This document shows positions 46,396 to 55,773 of a stretch of DNA of 64,000 nucleotides, in pieces (the stretch's first letter is position 1; the number at the start of each line of letters is the position of its first letter). Both the position numbers and the translations under genes were made by a program. The stretch lies in the NCBI RefSeq assembly GCF_014334335.1, contig NZ_JACSEU010000001.1, positions 1,674,001 through 1,738,000 of the forward strand, in the 5' to 3' direction. Source of the stretch: Treponema sp. Marseille-Q3903 (GTDB lineage Bacteria; Spirochaetota; Spirochaetia; Treponematales; Treponemataceae). Below the pieces are notes generated by a model. The model was not told the origin of the DNA and ran no database searches. It saw only the letters and a program-made list of their open reading frames with translations.

Positions 46396-46435
46396 TAATA
46401 AAACCTTCTGTACCTTGTTACGCAAAAAATCTGCA

Positions 46436-46471
46436 TAACAAAAAAGACCCGTGTGCAACACGAGTCTTTTT
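46436..46471 (-). terminator. Candidate attenuator in the rimP-nusA-infB leader
   Basis: Minus-strand AAAAAGACTCGTGT pairs with ACACGGGTCTTTTT around a TGC loop: 14 pairs including one U-G, followed by a T run. It lies downstream of a consensus promoter (46497-46525) and 41 bp upstream of the rimP ATG, so every transcript from that promoter must pass it. It may also end hisS readthrough. Confidence 0.7.
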
Positions 46472-46496
46472 AACTTAATATTAAACTGACAACTAT

Positions 46497-46525
46497 AATA
46501 TATAAAAATATAGTAGGATTGTCAA
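46497..46525 (-). promoter_or_regulatory. Promoter of the rimP-nusA-infB operon
   Basis: Perfect -35 TTGACA (46520-46525), 17-bp spacer and -10 TATATT (46497-46502) on the minus strand, 24 bp after the hisS stop. The leader to rimP would be about 95 nt. Confidence 0.7.
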
Positions 46526-46548
46526 TATTTTTAATATTTTTGATACAT

Positions 46549-47793
46549 TTAATCGTTTTTGTTTATAAAAAGCTTTCCTTCTTTAAATTGTGCAAAAATT
46601 TTGTATCCCTGTTTTTCAAGCATGTCAAACTGAGGTCCTGGCTTTTTTGCCTTTCTGATTATCGAAACTATGTATGATTTTCTAAGTTTTTCAGCTTCTT
46701 TCATGACATCTGCAAACGGAACAGAATTTTCATATAGAAGCGCACATTTTTCTCTTTCATCAGGGATTTTAAATCCCGAATCTATCAAAATACTGCATAT
46801 TCTTTCAAAACCGATTGAAAAACCTACTGCCGGAATCTGCTGACCGAGAAATTTTCCAATCATGTTGTCGTAACGTCCGCCGCCTCCAACAGCTCCTGCA
46901 AATTTTGGACTCCCTATTTCAAACACGACACCTGTGTAATATCCTTGCCCCCGAACCAAGTTCGGACAATAAGCAATTTTATATTTTTTTTCAGCGACAG
47001 TTTCTACAGTTTTGATTATGTATTTCAAGTCGTCTGCGATTGAAACGTCTGCACATCTTGAGGATACATCTTCCAATGTGATTTCTTTTCCGTTCGAAAT
47101 GAATGAAACAAGAGTCTTTACAGCATCGCTTGGAAGTTGTTTTTCATTTAGTTCCTTTTCGATTCCCTCCGCCCCTATCTTGTCGAGTTTATCGAACGTG
47201 ATACACACAGAATCAAGAGTTTCAAAAGGAAATCCCATATTTTCCAGCATGCTGCGCAAAATACGCCTGTCATTGATATTTATCACAAAATCGTCAAATC
47301 CGATGTTCAAAAGGGCTCGAGATGTTACATCTATCAATTCGACTTCTGCGTTTGGTGACTTATCACCCAAGATATCGATATCGCACTGGACAAATTCTCG
47401 GCTCCTACCTTTCTGCGGGCGTTCCGCACGAAATACGCGATCTGTCTGAATAACCTTGAATGGAAACTGAAGTTCATTTTTGTTTGCAGCATAAAAACGA
47501 GAAAGCGGCAAAGTCAAATCATAGCGAAGTCCCATATCAGAAAGTTCTTTTGAATCATTTGACAAAAGAGCCGCATCGAGTTTTTCACCTCGTTTCAAAA
47601 CCTTAAATATAAGATTTAAGTTGTCTCCACCATCAGATTTATCAAGATTTTCCGAATCTTCGAGCATCGGCGTTGAAATGCGTTCAAATCCATTAGCGCG
47701 GTATGTTTCGAGGATTTTTCCCTGAACGTAATCGCGGAGCTTTTGTTCGTCAGGTAAAATATCTTTCATTCCTTTTAGTGCATTGATTTTCAT
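46549..47793 (-). CDS. hisS: Histidyl-tRNA synthetase
   Basis: Class II synthetase, 414 residues. Motif 1 region LKGMKDILPDEQKLRDYVQ at the start, motif 2 RVFRAERPQKGRSREFVQCDID near 123-144, the His-A-type LVRGQGYYTGVVFEI near 288-302, motif 3 AVGFSIGFERICSIL near 333-347. The start is ATG 47793 with only a weak GGGA site. Upstream, a TATAAT box lies about 30 bp before the ATG. Its terminator may be the hairpin shared with the next operon. Confidence 0.96.
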   Translation of the reverse strand: MKINALKGMKDILPDEQKLRDYVQGKILETYRANGFERISTPMLEDSENLDKSDGGDNLNLIFKVLKRGEKLDAALLSNDSKELSDMGLRYDLTLPLSRFYAANKNELQFPFKVIQTDRVFRAERPQKGRSREFVQCDIDILGDKSPNAEVELIDVTSRALLNIGFDDFVININDRRILRSMLENMGFPFETLDSVCITFDKLDKIGAEGIEKELNEKQLPSDAVKTLVSFISNGKEITLEDVSSRCADVSIADDLKYIIKTVETVAEKKYKIAYCPNLVRGQGYYTGVVFEIGSPKFAGAVGGGGRYDNMIGKFLGQQIPAVGFSIGFERICSILIDSGFKIPDEREKCALLYENSVPFADVMKEAEKLRKSYIVSIIRKAKKPGPQFDMLEKQGYKIFAQFKEGKLFINKND

Positions 47794-47933
47794 CTGTATT
47801 GATTCCCGAGTTTTGTTTAATTATAATGTTGATATATTAACGAATATTATTTTATTTTACAATAAAGGTTGTTTTCACAGAAGGCTTGTTCAAGTTCGCA
47901 TACATGACAAAGATTTTGGAGATGGAGATATAG

Positions 47934-48722
47934 ATGATTCTGATTTTTGATATTGGAAACACAAATATAAAAACTGCTGTTTTTGACGGCGACAAACTTC
48001 TTTACACATGGCGCATCTCTACTGATTTGAAGCGCACCGGTGACGAATATTTTTCGCTTCTCCGCCCTCTGATGCGTGATGTTGAAATCGACTTTTCAGC
48101 GATTGAAGATGTTGTTTTAAGCACCGTAGTCCCCGCTCTGATAGGTCCTTTTGTAATCGTTGCACAACATTTTTCAGGGAAAAAACCTATTATAATCGGA
48201 CCAGACGTTTACGCAAAGCTTTCCGTTCATGTTCCGGAAACAGCCGTCCATGAAATTGGAGCAGATTTGTACTGCGACGCTTTTGAAGCGTGGAATCGAT
48301 ATAAAAGTCCATGCATCATCACAGATTTTGGAACAGCACTTTCTTTTACGGCAGTTGATGATAAAGGAAATATTGCCGGTGTCGCAATTGCTCCTGGTAT
48401 AAGGACAGCGTTCAACTCACTTTTTTCTAACACGGCTCAGATTCCTGCAATTCCTTTAGATATTCCGCCGACAAGCCTTGGGAAAAACACTGTGATTTCC
48501 GTTCAAAGTGGAATTGTGCTCGGATACAAAGGTCTTGTAGAAGGTCTTTTAAAACAGATGAAAACAGATCTCGAAAAAGAAACAGGATGCAAACAGTCAG
48601 ATATCAAAGTGATTGCAACGGGAGGTCTAAACAGCATGCTCGCCCCAATCACAGACGTCTTCGACTACATAGACAAAGATTTAACTTTACGCGGAATGCT
48701 TAGAATTGCAAAATCAATTTAA
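47934..48722 (+). CDS. coaX: Type III pantothenate kinase
   Basis: First step of coenzyme A synthesis, 262 residues. The actin-like fold shows MILIFDIGNTNIKTAVF at the N-terminus (phosphate 1), TDFGTALSFTAVD near 127-139 (phosphate 2) and IATGGLNSML near 228 (adenosine motif). GGAG seven bases before the ATG. It diverges from hisS and converges on neuB, 13 bp away. Confidence 0.94.
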   Translation: MILIFDIGNTNIKTAVFDGDKLLYTWRISTDLKRTGDEYFSLLRPLMRDVEIDFSAIEDVVLSTVVPALIGPFVIVAQHFSGKKPIIIGPDVYAKLSVHVPETAVHEIGADLYCDAFEAWNRYKSPCIITDFGTALSFTAVDDKGNIAGVAIAPGIRTAFNSLFSNTAQIPAIPLDIPPTSLGKNTVISVQSGIVLGYKGLVEGLLKQMKTDLEKETGCKQSDIKVIATGGLNSMLAPITDVFDYIDKDLTLRGMLRIAKSI

Positions 48723-48735
48723 ACTATAATCAAAG

Positions 48736-49824
48736 TTATTTTGCAATCAAGTCTGAAAAAAGCACACCGGCTCCTGACTCGACGTCTTTTGCCAAGACAG
48801 CTCCGATGATTGTATCGTAGAATTCAGGCGAAATACCGGGCGTCAAAACTTTTTCTGTTCTTAAAATTGCAACATCTTTTTCAGTTATTTTTTCGCCTTT
48901 TTTCATATCGTGCATAAAATGAAGACTCCTGTTTGTACGACCGTAATTTGCAGCCTCAGCAGGAGCAAGTTTTTTTATCCCGGAACCTAACGCCGCCATC
49001 ACCTTTTGAAGCCCGAACTGCTCAGCCAACTGCCTGATTGCACGCTTAAAACCGTCATCATGTCCATAGTGACGGACAACGGCTTGTGTCTGACCGACTG
49101 CGTGAACCATAAGCGCAAACTGCTCCGGTTCAAGGGCAACAGGGTCATCTAAACCAGACGTTTTTCTGCTCAAAGTGATGTGCTTTTCGATCAACGTCCC
49201 TCCGCACAAAACGCATAGAGTCGGGACAAGAATAGGGTCGAGGCTGTGGTCGCTGACTCCGCATTCAACTCCAAATATATTTTTGAGATTCGTTATCAAT
49301 TTCAGATTGTATTCTTCTTCAGGAGCGGGATAACTTGTAATGCAGTGCAAAAGAGAGACATTGTCAGTTCCTGTAATCTCGAGCGCTTTTTCGATGTCTG
49401 AGAGTTTAGAAACTCCGCTCGAAATTATCACAGGGATTTTTGTACCGCGCAGAACTTCAAGCATCTTGTAGTGGTTTAATTCAGGTGAAGCGATTTTCAC
49501 ATAGTCGGGGTTTATTGCAAGAAGATTTTCCATGCTTCTGACTCCGAACGGCGAACAGCAGAACTTGCATCCTTTTGAGTGAACGTAGTCGAGCATCTGT
49601 TTATAAAAGGCACAATCGCATTCAAGCTGGCGGAATCTGTCGTAAAGAAGGATGTTTCCTGTCGGAAGATTTACAAAACCTGTTTTCGGATGAAGGATTT
49701 CATCTGCATACACCCACTGAAATTTGATAGTATTAGCCCCGGAATCTGCAGCGGCATCTACAAGCCGACACGCTTTTTCGATTGAACCTTCATGCGAAGT
49801 CCCGATTTCTGCAATTATATTCAT
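48736..49824 (-). CDS. NeuB/SpsE-type nonulosonate synthase
   Basis: Condenses phosphoenolpyruvate with a hexosamine-type sugar to make a nine-carbon acidic sugar (sialic, legionaminic or pseudaminic class). 362 residues from ATG 49824; a GTG four codons earlier has no site of its own. NeuB barrel: MNIIAEIGTSHEG, GANTIKFQWVYADEI, LHCITSYPAPEEEYNL near 185, CGVSDHSLDP near 213. The C-terminal SAF (antifreeze-like) domain follows from about 295 (RSLHFMHDMKKGEKITEKDV). It ends the envelope-like operon. No neuA, neuC or pse genes are in the window, so the exact sugar is unknown. Confidence 0.85.
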   Translation of the reverse strand: MNIIAEIGTSHEGSIEKACRLVDAAADSGANTIKFQWVYADEILHPKTGFVNLPTGNILLYDRFRQLECDCAFYKQMLDYVHSKGCKFCCSPFGVRSMENLLAINPDYVKIASPELNHYKMLEVLRGTKIPVIISSGVSKLSDIEKALEITGTDNVSLLHCITSYPAPEEEYNLKLITNLKNIFGVECGVSDHSLDPILVPTLCVLCGGTLIEKHITLSRKTSGLDDPVALEPEQFALMVHAVGQTQAVVRHYGHDDGFKRAIRQLAEQFGLQKVMAALGSGIKKLAPAEAANYGRTNRSLHFMHDMKKGEKITEKDVAILRTEKVLTPGISPEFYDTIIGAVLAKDVESGAGVLFSDLIAK

Positions 49825-49865
49825 ATTTTTTTCCACTCTGAAAATAAAATTTTCCGATTTATGAG

Positions 49866-50234
49866 CTATTCTTTTTCAAGAAGTTTTTCAGATATATTTT
49901 TTGCTTTCAGACGGTTGCTGTAAACCGACAGACAGCTTTCGGAAAGCCAGCCATCATTAAAATAAAACCATTTTTCACCGCTTGAATCTATAGATTTTCC
50001 ATTTATCTTAAGTATATCGCCTTTCCGACAGTGACCGGTTACTTCAGCCTGCCAGTGTGCAGTCGCTTTAAAAGCTGAATAAGGCTCCGTCACTACAGCC
50101 CATTCGATATCGGGAGCGAGGGCAAGCGGTTCGGAATTGTCAAAAACGATTGTTTCAGAATCTTTTTTAGAACAGGAAACTGCCAAAAGAAAAATAACAA
50201 AAAACAACAATACAAAAAAAATATTTCTTTTCAT
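49866..50234 (-). CDS. Small lipoprotein with SH3-like domain
   Basis: 122 residues from ATG 50234, which overlaps the Nudix stop (ATGA). Lipobox LAVSC near residue 21. The mature part (about 45-110) looks like a bacterial SH3-type barrel: repeated short strands with TGHCRKGDILKI and EKWFYFNDGWLSESCL. Often such domains bind peptidoglycan or peptides; unproven here. Confidence 0.6.
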   Translation of the reverse strand: MKRNIFFVLLFFVIFLLAVSCSKKDSETIVFDNSEPLALAPDIEWAVVTEPYSAFKATAHWQAEVTGHCRKGDILKINGKSIDSSGEKWFYFNDGWLSESCLSVYSNRLKAKNISEKLLEKE

Positions 50235-50632
50235 TTTGAAACCCACTCTTTTACACATTTATAAACCGATAAGTCAGAATCGACAAAATCAAGCGATGGG
50301 ATTTCATCAATGTCTGCCCAACGGTAATCTGTATGTTCTGTCAAAGTAAATCTTTTTTTATCTCCCTGATGAGGAAAAGTAACTTCAAAAACATCTAATG
50401 TGCATCGCTTTCCATGGTGTTCGAATGTGCTTTGAGTTATATGACTGCCGACGATGATATCTACACCGAATTCTTCTTTCATCTCACGGAAAATTGCAGT
50501 TGAAAAATCTTCATCATCTTCTATTTTGCCGCCTGGAAACTCCCAGCGACCACCCATGTCACCGCCAGCTTGTCGTTTTGCGATAAAGACCTTTCCGTCT
50601 CTATAATCTATACATGCTACTGAACGACTCAT
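50231..50632 (-). CDS. Nudix hydrolase (MutT-like)
   Basis: 133 residues. A complete Nudix box runs from GGKIEDDEDFSTAIFREMKE through EFGV (residues about 36-59), following GGRWEFP. AGAGG precedes the ATG. Could clean 8-oxo-dGTP or another nucleoside diphosphate derivative. It is embedded between envelope-protein genes and coupled to the small lipoprotein by a four-base overlap. Confidence 0.88.
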   Translation of the reverse strand: MSRSVACIDYRDGKVFIAKRQAGGDMGGRWEFPGGKIEDDEDFSTAIFREMKEEFGVDIIVGSHITQSTFEHHGKRCTLDVFEVTFPHQGDKKRFTLTEHTDYRWADIDEIPSLDFVDSDLSVYKCVKEWVSK

Positions 50633-50653
50633 ATCACCTCTAAAATTACAAAC

Positions 50654-51199
50654 CTAACGTTTAACCTTTGCCGAAACTTCCTTTTCTTTGCCGTCCGAAA
50701 AAAGGCTGACATCGACTCTAATTATATCATAATCGGTAAATTTTTCTCTGATATATTTTTCACCTTCATCGTAAATCAAAGACGATTCCCTTTTATCGCT
50801 GATTTGCCCGCTGTTATCTACCATATTTATGACGGCATCGACTTTGACAGGAGAAGTGTCCTTAACTTTTGGGTTTCGGGTAAATTTCAACGTGACGTAA
50901 ATCTTTTCATCATAAGAAAACGCCGAAAGTTCATAATTTATCCCGTTCAGCGTGGCATATGCGCGAGTTTTATTCAGACCGGAATATCCCCAGACAGCCC
51001 CGACAAAGATTATCAGCGCAAATGTGATATATCTGTTTTGCTTTGTGAAAAATACTTTTAAGCCTCGCACCGGTTTGTTTTTCCCTTCATAAAAATCTTT
51101 TACAATTTGAGGTGCGTTTTCGAGCCGCTCCTGACGGTTGTAATAATATTTTAAAGGTTTTTTATCATCGGGAACAAACTCTTCAACATCATCAAACAT
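50654..51199 (-). CDS. Membrane protein of unknown function
   Basis: 181 residues from ATG 51199; a GTG two codons earlier is possible. The cytoplasmic N-terminus is charged and Tyr-rich (KPLKYYYNRQERLENAPQIV), one span lies at about 56-73 (ITFALIIFVGAVWGY), and a C-terminal extracytoplasmic beta-rich domain follows. No known family recognised. 12 bp after the propeller lipoprotein gene. Confidence 0.65.
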   Translation of the reverse strand: MFDDVEEFVPDDKKPLKYYYNRQERLENAPQIVKDFYEGKNKPVRGLKVFFTKQNRYITFALIIFVGAVWGYSGLNKTRAYATLNGINYELSAFSYDEKIYVTLKFTRNPKVKDTSPVKVDAVINMVDNSGQISDKRESSLIYDEGEKYIREKFTDYDIIRVDVSLFSDGKEKEVSAKVKR

Positions 51200-51211
51200 A
51201 GTCACGCCTGT

Positions 51212-52429
51212 TTACTTTGCTCTTCGCACATCAATAAGTTTATCGGTTCTGTACCACACTACGCGGGCACTGTCTTTTTCAATATAAAGAGCGGTTATAA
51301 TTCCGTCTTTTGAAAGAGACATTTTATCGTAAATTATATTTGAGTTATCTGTCTTAAACTGACGGCGTAAAATTCGCTGAGTCTCGCTTTGAATCATTTC
51401 AATATTAAAACCTTGTTCGGTTTTTAAGATAAAGAATTTCCAGCCGTCTTTTGTAACGCCAAGGAAATCGTAAGGAATTTTATACGTAAGTTTGCTGTAA
51501 TCAGATACGACAGATTCTTCATACGGAGGGACAGAAACAGGTTCTTCATATATTCCGGTTTCTACGTTTATAGGATAAAGATAAGTTTGAACGTAATTTA
51601 TGCCGGACTTCACTTTTGAATCTTGATCGATGTAAGTCGAGTAATAATCGACCATGACGTATAATTTATAATTTTCCGGGTCAGGAATTACATTTTGAAC
51701 AGTCAAATGGATGTCTCCTTCTTCCGAATCTCTAATCGATGGAACATCTTTTGTAACGACAGGAATCATATATTTTAAAAATCCATCAGTCGCAAACCAA
51801 TAAACTATCGCACCGTCTGTAGAAGTGCATACAACAACGAGTTCATCTTTTGATGTTGTATAGATGTTTTTTATGTACGGAAAAGGAGTTCCTCCCGGTC
51901 CCTGCTGACCAAGATATTCGGGAGAAGAACCGTTGCGGACAATTTTCAAGATTGTTTGAATGTAAAGCATTTTGCCGTCTTCACTCTGCTCCTGACGGTC
52001 ACGCGGGATTGTACATACAGTGTAAATATTTTTATTTGAATCTATGGCGAGCATTCCCGGATAATCAAAAGGATATGAAATTTCGTAATGGATGCTCTTT
52101 GCGTCTTTTTTAGAGTTTTTGAGCAGATTGGCTGTTTCGGAATCTTCATTATAAAAAAGAGTCAATATATCGCCGTAAGAATTCAATTCCATCAGCTTTT
52201 TAGCCTCCCCACTGATTATGTAAAAAAAACCATCTTGCATGGCAATTCCAAAGCGGACATCTCCGATATTGTTCAAATCGGTGACGCTGAGCTGCTCTTC
52301 AAATTTACCGTAGGGAATTTTAAATAATTCATCTTCATTGATTGACTGAACTGCCTCAGTCTTAAAAAAACATGATGAAAATAAAAAAGGAATAATAAAA
52401 ATGAATATATACTTGTGATTTTTTTGCAT
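51212..52429 (-). CDS. Beta-propeller-like lipoprotein
   Basis: 405 residues. Signal peptide with lipobox LFSSC near residue 20. The mature protein consists of repeated four-strand units (GIAMQDGFFYIISGEAKKLM, GMLAIDSNKNIYTV, NIYTTSKDELVVVCTSTDG, FLGVTKDGWKFFIL, MSLSKDGIITALYI), as in a six- or seven-bladed propeller. Surface or periplasmic, function unknown. First gene of the operon that runs through the membrane protein, Nudix, SH3-like lipoprotein and NeuB. Confidence 0.7.
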   Translation of the reverse strand: MQKNHKYIFIFIIPFLFSSCFFKTEAVQSINEDELFKIPYGKFEEQLSVTDLNNIGDVRFGIAMQDGFFYIISGEAKKLMELNSYGDILTLFYNEDSETANLLKNSKKDAKSIHYEISYPFDYPGMLAIDSNKNIYTVCTIPRDRQEQSEDGKMLYIQTILKIVRNGSSPEYLGQQGPGGTPFPYIKNIYTTSKDELVVVCTSTDGAIVYWFATDGFLKYMIPVVTKDVPSIRDSEEGDIHLTVQNVIPDPENYKLYVMVDYYSTYIDQDSKVKSGINYVQTYLYPINVETGIYEEPVSVPPYEESVVSDYSKLTYKIPYDFLGVTKDGWKFFILKTEQGFNIEMIQSETQRILRRQFKTDNSNIIYDKMSLSKDGIITALYIEKDSARVVWYRTDKLIDVRRAK

Positions 52430-52448
52430 GCGCTTATTATATAATTAA

Positions 52449-52691
52449 TTATATTAAAAATAAAGAGTTCAGAAAATTATAACCGGCTTTATCAGTGGGG
52501 TCAAAGTGTAACTGAAAATCTCCTGTTTTTTTGTATAAATCTTCATAATATATAATCCGGTTTACTTTTTTACATTCAGCCATTCCACTCAAAATGTTTT
52601 CATACAGTTCTTCCAGATTCCAGCAAAGATGACCGTCACGTTCCTGAAAAATTGCCGGAAGAGAAATTTTTCGGAAAAGACTTAAAAAAAT
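52449..52691 (-). pseudogene. Remnant of an unidentified coding sequence
   Basis: An 80-codon open stretch on the minus strand, bounded by in-frame TAG (52694-52692) and TAA (52451-52449), reads like real protein (RDGHLCWNLEELYENIL, then NRIIYYEDLYKKTGDFQLHF and DPTDKAGYNFLNSLF). The first part recalls the N-terminal region of rhamnulokinase-type sugar kinases, but the rest does not fit, and there is no good start. I read it as the C-terminal fragment of a decayed gene; the family is uncertain. Confidence 0.4.
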
Positions 52692-52744
52692 CTATAGTGA
52701 TCAGAAAGCATCCAAATTTTACGCCTGTATTTATGCATTCCCAC
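52646..52744 (+). pseudogene. Possible AraC-regulator fragment
   Basis: The plus-strand frame PEEKFFGKDLKKSIVIRKHP followed by NFTPVFMHSH matches the N-terminal cupin segment of AraC regulators (HxRFTPxPxHSH type), then hits a stop at 52754. No start codon or downstream domain. It overlaps the minus-strand remnant, so one of the two could be chance. Confidence 0.3.
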
Positions 52745-52848
52745 TTGCCATTTTAATCATTTTTTTACTTGTCGGAATAATGATTATTATAGTAAATTTT
52801 TTATATATTCATTATAATTTTGTCATTATATTTATTTAAGGAACAACT

Positions 52849-55671
52849 ATGTTTATTGATAAAGTTCTTACCGCAATTTTCGGTACACAAAATGATCGTG
52901 ACTTGAAAGCCCTTTTACCGATTCTTGCTGCTGTAAACGCAAAAGAAGAATGGGCAAAATCTCTTAAACCGGAAGAATTCCCGGCACAAACTAAGAAATT
53001 TAGAGAGCGCCTTGAAAATGGAGAGACTCTTGATGATATTTTGCCGGAAGCATTCGCACTTGTTCGAGAAGCTTCATGGCGTGTGATAGGCGAACGTCCG
53101 TTCGATGTCCAGATTATGGGTGGGATAAATCTTCATCAGGGACGAATTACGGAAATGAAAACTGGTGAAGGTAAAACTCTCGTCGCAGTAGCTCCTGCTT
53201 ATTTGAATGCGCTTACAGGAAAAGGTGTCCACATAGTTACTGTCAACGATTACCTTGCAAAGCGCGACGCCGATTCCCGTCGACCGATTTTTTCATATCT
53301 TGGGTTAACTGTAGGTTCTATCCTTTCAGATATGGATAACGAGGCTCGCAAAATAAGCTATGAATGCGATGTCACTTACGGTACAAACAACGAATTCGGC
53401 TTTGACTACCTCCGCGACAACATGAAAGTCGACCTTAAAGATAAAGTTCAAAGAGGGTTCAATTACTGTATTGTAGACGAAATCGACTCTATCTTAATCG
53501 ATGAAGCGCGAACGCCTCTTATCATTTCGGGAGCCGGAGAAGACGATACATACAAATATCACGAAGTTGATAAATATGTCGGCGAACTTACAGAAGTTCC
53601 AAAAGATCCGAAAACCGGTGAATATCCTGACGAAACATTCCTCACTCCTGAAGAACGCGCAGCAATTCCCGGCGACTATACGCTCGATGAAAAGTCAAAA
53701 CGCATTTCTTTTACAGACAAAGGTATGCTCCACATCAATGAGATACTTCACAAGCACAATTTGATAACAGGCGCACTTGAAGATGAAGAAAACTTTGAAT
53801 TTACACACTACTTTACTCAGGCTTTGCGGGCGCATCTTCTTTTTCACAACGACGTAGATTACCTTGTGCGTGACGGCAAAGTTGAAATTATCGATGAATT
53901 TACAGGTCGTGTTCTTGAAGGGCGGCGTTATTCTGACGGTCTTCATCAGGCTATTGAGGCAAAAGAGCACATCAAGATTGCGCAGCGCAACAGGACGATG
54001 GCGACTATCACGTTCCAGAACTTTTTCCGCATGTATGAAAAACTTTCAGGTATGACAGGTACTGCCGCTACAGAAGCAGTTGAGTTCAATAAGATTTATG
54101 AACTCGAAGTTGTCGCAATTCCGACAAACGTTCCAGTTGCCCGCATTGACGAAAATGATGAAGTTTATCTGAACGAAGAAGATAAGTGGGAAGCGATTTC
54201 CAACGAAATTAAAGCAGCTCATGAAAAAGGTCAACCTGTCTTGGTCGGCACAGTTTCTGTTGAAAAATCTGAACACCTTTCAAATCTTTTGACACGAAAG
54301 GGAATCAGGCACGAAGTTTTGAACGCAAAAAATCACGCGCGAGAAGCTATGATTATCGCTGAAGCAGGTGCAAAAGGCGCTGTAACAATTGCGACTAACA
54401 TGGCTGGTCGTGGTACAGATATTAAACTCGGAGGCAACCCTGAATTCCGCGCAGGAAAACGAGCAGGAACAGGAGCTACGGAAGAACAATACAGAGCAGC
54501 TCTTGCAATTGAAAAAGAAAACTGGAAAAAAGATTATGAAGAAGTCAGAAATCTCGGAGGTCTTTATGTAATCGGTACTGAGCGCCATGAATCTCGTCGT
54601 ATAGATAACCAGCTGCGTGGACGTTCTGGTAGGCAAGGTGACCCTGGACGCTCTAAATTCTATATCTCAATGGATGATGATTTGATGCGGTTGTTCGGTG
54701 GGGAACGAATGAAGAACATAATGAGCCGAATCGGAATGAAACCCGGCGAACCGATTGACCACCCATGGTTGAACAAAGGTATTGAAAAAGCCCAACAGAA
54801 AGTAGAAGACCGCAACTTTGAAATTCGTAAGCACTTGCTTGACTACGATGATGTTTTGAATGAGCAGAGAACTGTGATTTACAACCAGAGAGATTCAATC
54901 CTTGCTGATGAAAATCTTTCAGCACGAGTGATGAGCAATGCCAAAGAAGACATTGAAGCGATTTTTGAAGATTTTGAGTACGAGCAAAAACACAATAAAA
55001 ATTCAAATGCGCCACTTGTTGCATTGAATGAAAAAATAAGAGATACCTTTGGACTTCAACTCCCAGCGGAAAGTCTAAACAAAGAAGCACTAATTGCTGC
55101 CCTTCAAAACGATTTGACAGAAAAAGAAATGCTCGCCGGTAAAGAGAATTTAAATATGTTTATCCGTTACCAGTATGTTCAGATCATTGACAGAAAGTGG
55201 CTTGACCAGCTTGAAACGTTGGAAGGATTGCGAGAAGCAGTTGCTCTGCGTTCATACGGTTCTAAAAATCCTCTTACAGAATACAAAATAGATGGCTTTA
55301 ATATCTTTGATGAAATGCTCGACACAATTAGAGACACTGTCATGTCACGTGTGTTTAAAGTCCGCATACAACTGTCACCGGAAGCAGCAGAACAACGGCG
55401 AAGAATGGCAGAAGCTCAAAATCAGGGGATAAATGCCCGGCACAATGAGGCGCAGTCAATCAGCGAACAAGTTGCACAGAATGCTGCACAGCGCAGCGTA
55501 CAGTCTTCATTCAACGGAGCTATGGCACACAGGCAGGCAGTGAACAGCGCTATGAACCAGCGTTCGCAAGGTGATAATATCACAGTCAGACGGACAATGC
55601 CAAAAGTCGGACGTAACGACCCTTGCCCATGCGGAAGCGGCAAAAAGTACAAAAATTGTCACGGAAGATAA
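52849..55671 (+). CDS. secA: Preprotein translocase ATPase SecA
   Basis: Motor of Sec protein export, 940 residues. Walker [12 protein letters not shown] near 104-114, DEID-type motif II ([20 protein letters not shown]) near 210-229, the preprotein-binding domain, then GTDIKLGG and [11 protein letters not shown] in the second helicase domain. The C-terminus has a Met/Gln/Asn-rich linker and the zinc-binding tail [18 protein letters not shown] for SecB or ribosome contact. AAGGA precedes the ATG. Monocistronic with its own terminator. Confidence 0.98.
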   Translation: MFIDKVLTAIFGTQNDRDLKALLPILAAVNAKEEWAKSLKPEEFPAQTKKFRERLENGETLDDILPEAFALVREASWRVIGERPFDVQIMGGINLHQGRITEMKTGEGKTLVAVAPAYLNALTGKGVHIVTVNDYLAKRDADSRRPIFSYLGLTVGSILSDMDNEARKISYECDVTYGTNNEFGFDYLRDNMKVDLKDKVQRGFNYCIVDEIDSILIDEARTPLIISGAGEDDTYKYHEVDKYVGELTEVPKDPKTGEYPDETFLTPEERAAIPGDYTLDEKSKRISFTDKGMLHINEILHKHNLITGALEDEENFEFTHYFTQALRAHLLFHNDVDYLVRDGKVEIIDEFTGRVLEGRRYSDGLHQAIEAKEHIKIAQRNRTMATITFQNFFRMYEKLSGMTGTAATEAVEFNKIYELEVVAIPTNVPVARIDENDEVYLNEEDKWEAISNEIKAAHEKGQPVLVGTVSVEKSEHLSNLLTRKGIRHEVLNAKNHAREAMIIAEAGAKGAVTIATNMAGRGTDIKLGGNPEFRAGKRAGTGATEEQYRAALAIEKENWKKDYEEVRNLGGLYVIGTERHESRRIDNQLRGRSGRQGDPGRSKFYISMDDDLMRLFGGERMKNIMSRIGMKPGEPIDHPWLNKGIEKAQQKVEDRNFEIRKHLLDYDDVLNEQRTVIYNQRDSILADENLSARVMSNAKEDIEAIFEDFEYEQKHNKNSNAPLVALNEKIRDTFGLQLPAESLNKEALIAALQNDLTEKEMLAGKENLNMFIRYQYVQIIDRKWLDQLETLEGLREAVALRSYGSKNPLTEYKIDGFNIFDEMLDTIRDTVMSRVFKVRIQLSPEAAEQRRRMAEAQNQGINARHNEAQSISEQVAQNAAQRSVQSSFNGAMAHRQAVNSAMNQRSQGDNITVRRTMPKVGRNDPCPCGSGKKYKNCHGR

Positions 55672-55705
55672 TTTTTTGCATATTATCAAAAGATAATAGA
55701 TAAAT

Positions 55706-55741
55706 AAAAAATCCCAAGGTGTTGACCTCGGGATTTTTTTG
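55706..55741. terminator. Bidirectional terminator between secA and lepB
   Basis: AAAAATCCC and AGGT pair with ACCT and GGGATTTTT around GTTG, with A and T runs on the two sides. It can end both convergent genes. Confidence 0.8.
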
Positions 55742-55773
55742 TCTCAAGGTGAAAGAATTCCGCTTTTCCTACT

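Larger units (their letters stand above)
52430..52848. other. 419-bp gene-free gap before secA
   Basis: The left part holds the two overlapping coding remnants listed separately. The right part (52755-52848) is very A/T-rich; TATAAT at about 52813 has no -35 partner. AAGGAA at 52838 is the secA ribosome-binding site. I see no RNA gene or repeat. A recombination scar is the simplest reading. Confidence 0.5.

Noticed and set aside
46396-46461. 22-residue N-terminal extension of RimP
   Set aside because: It would be translated through the attenuator hairpin and lacks a ribosome-binding site; the internal ATG fits the family.
52656-52840. Hydrophobic plus-strand frame just before secA as a small membrane protein
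   Set aside because: Its membrane-like character comes from extreme A/T content; it has no start codon with a ribosome-binding site.
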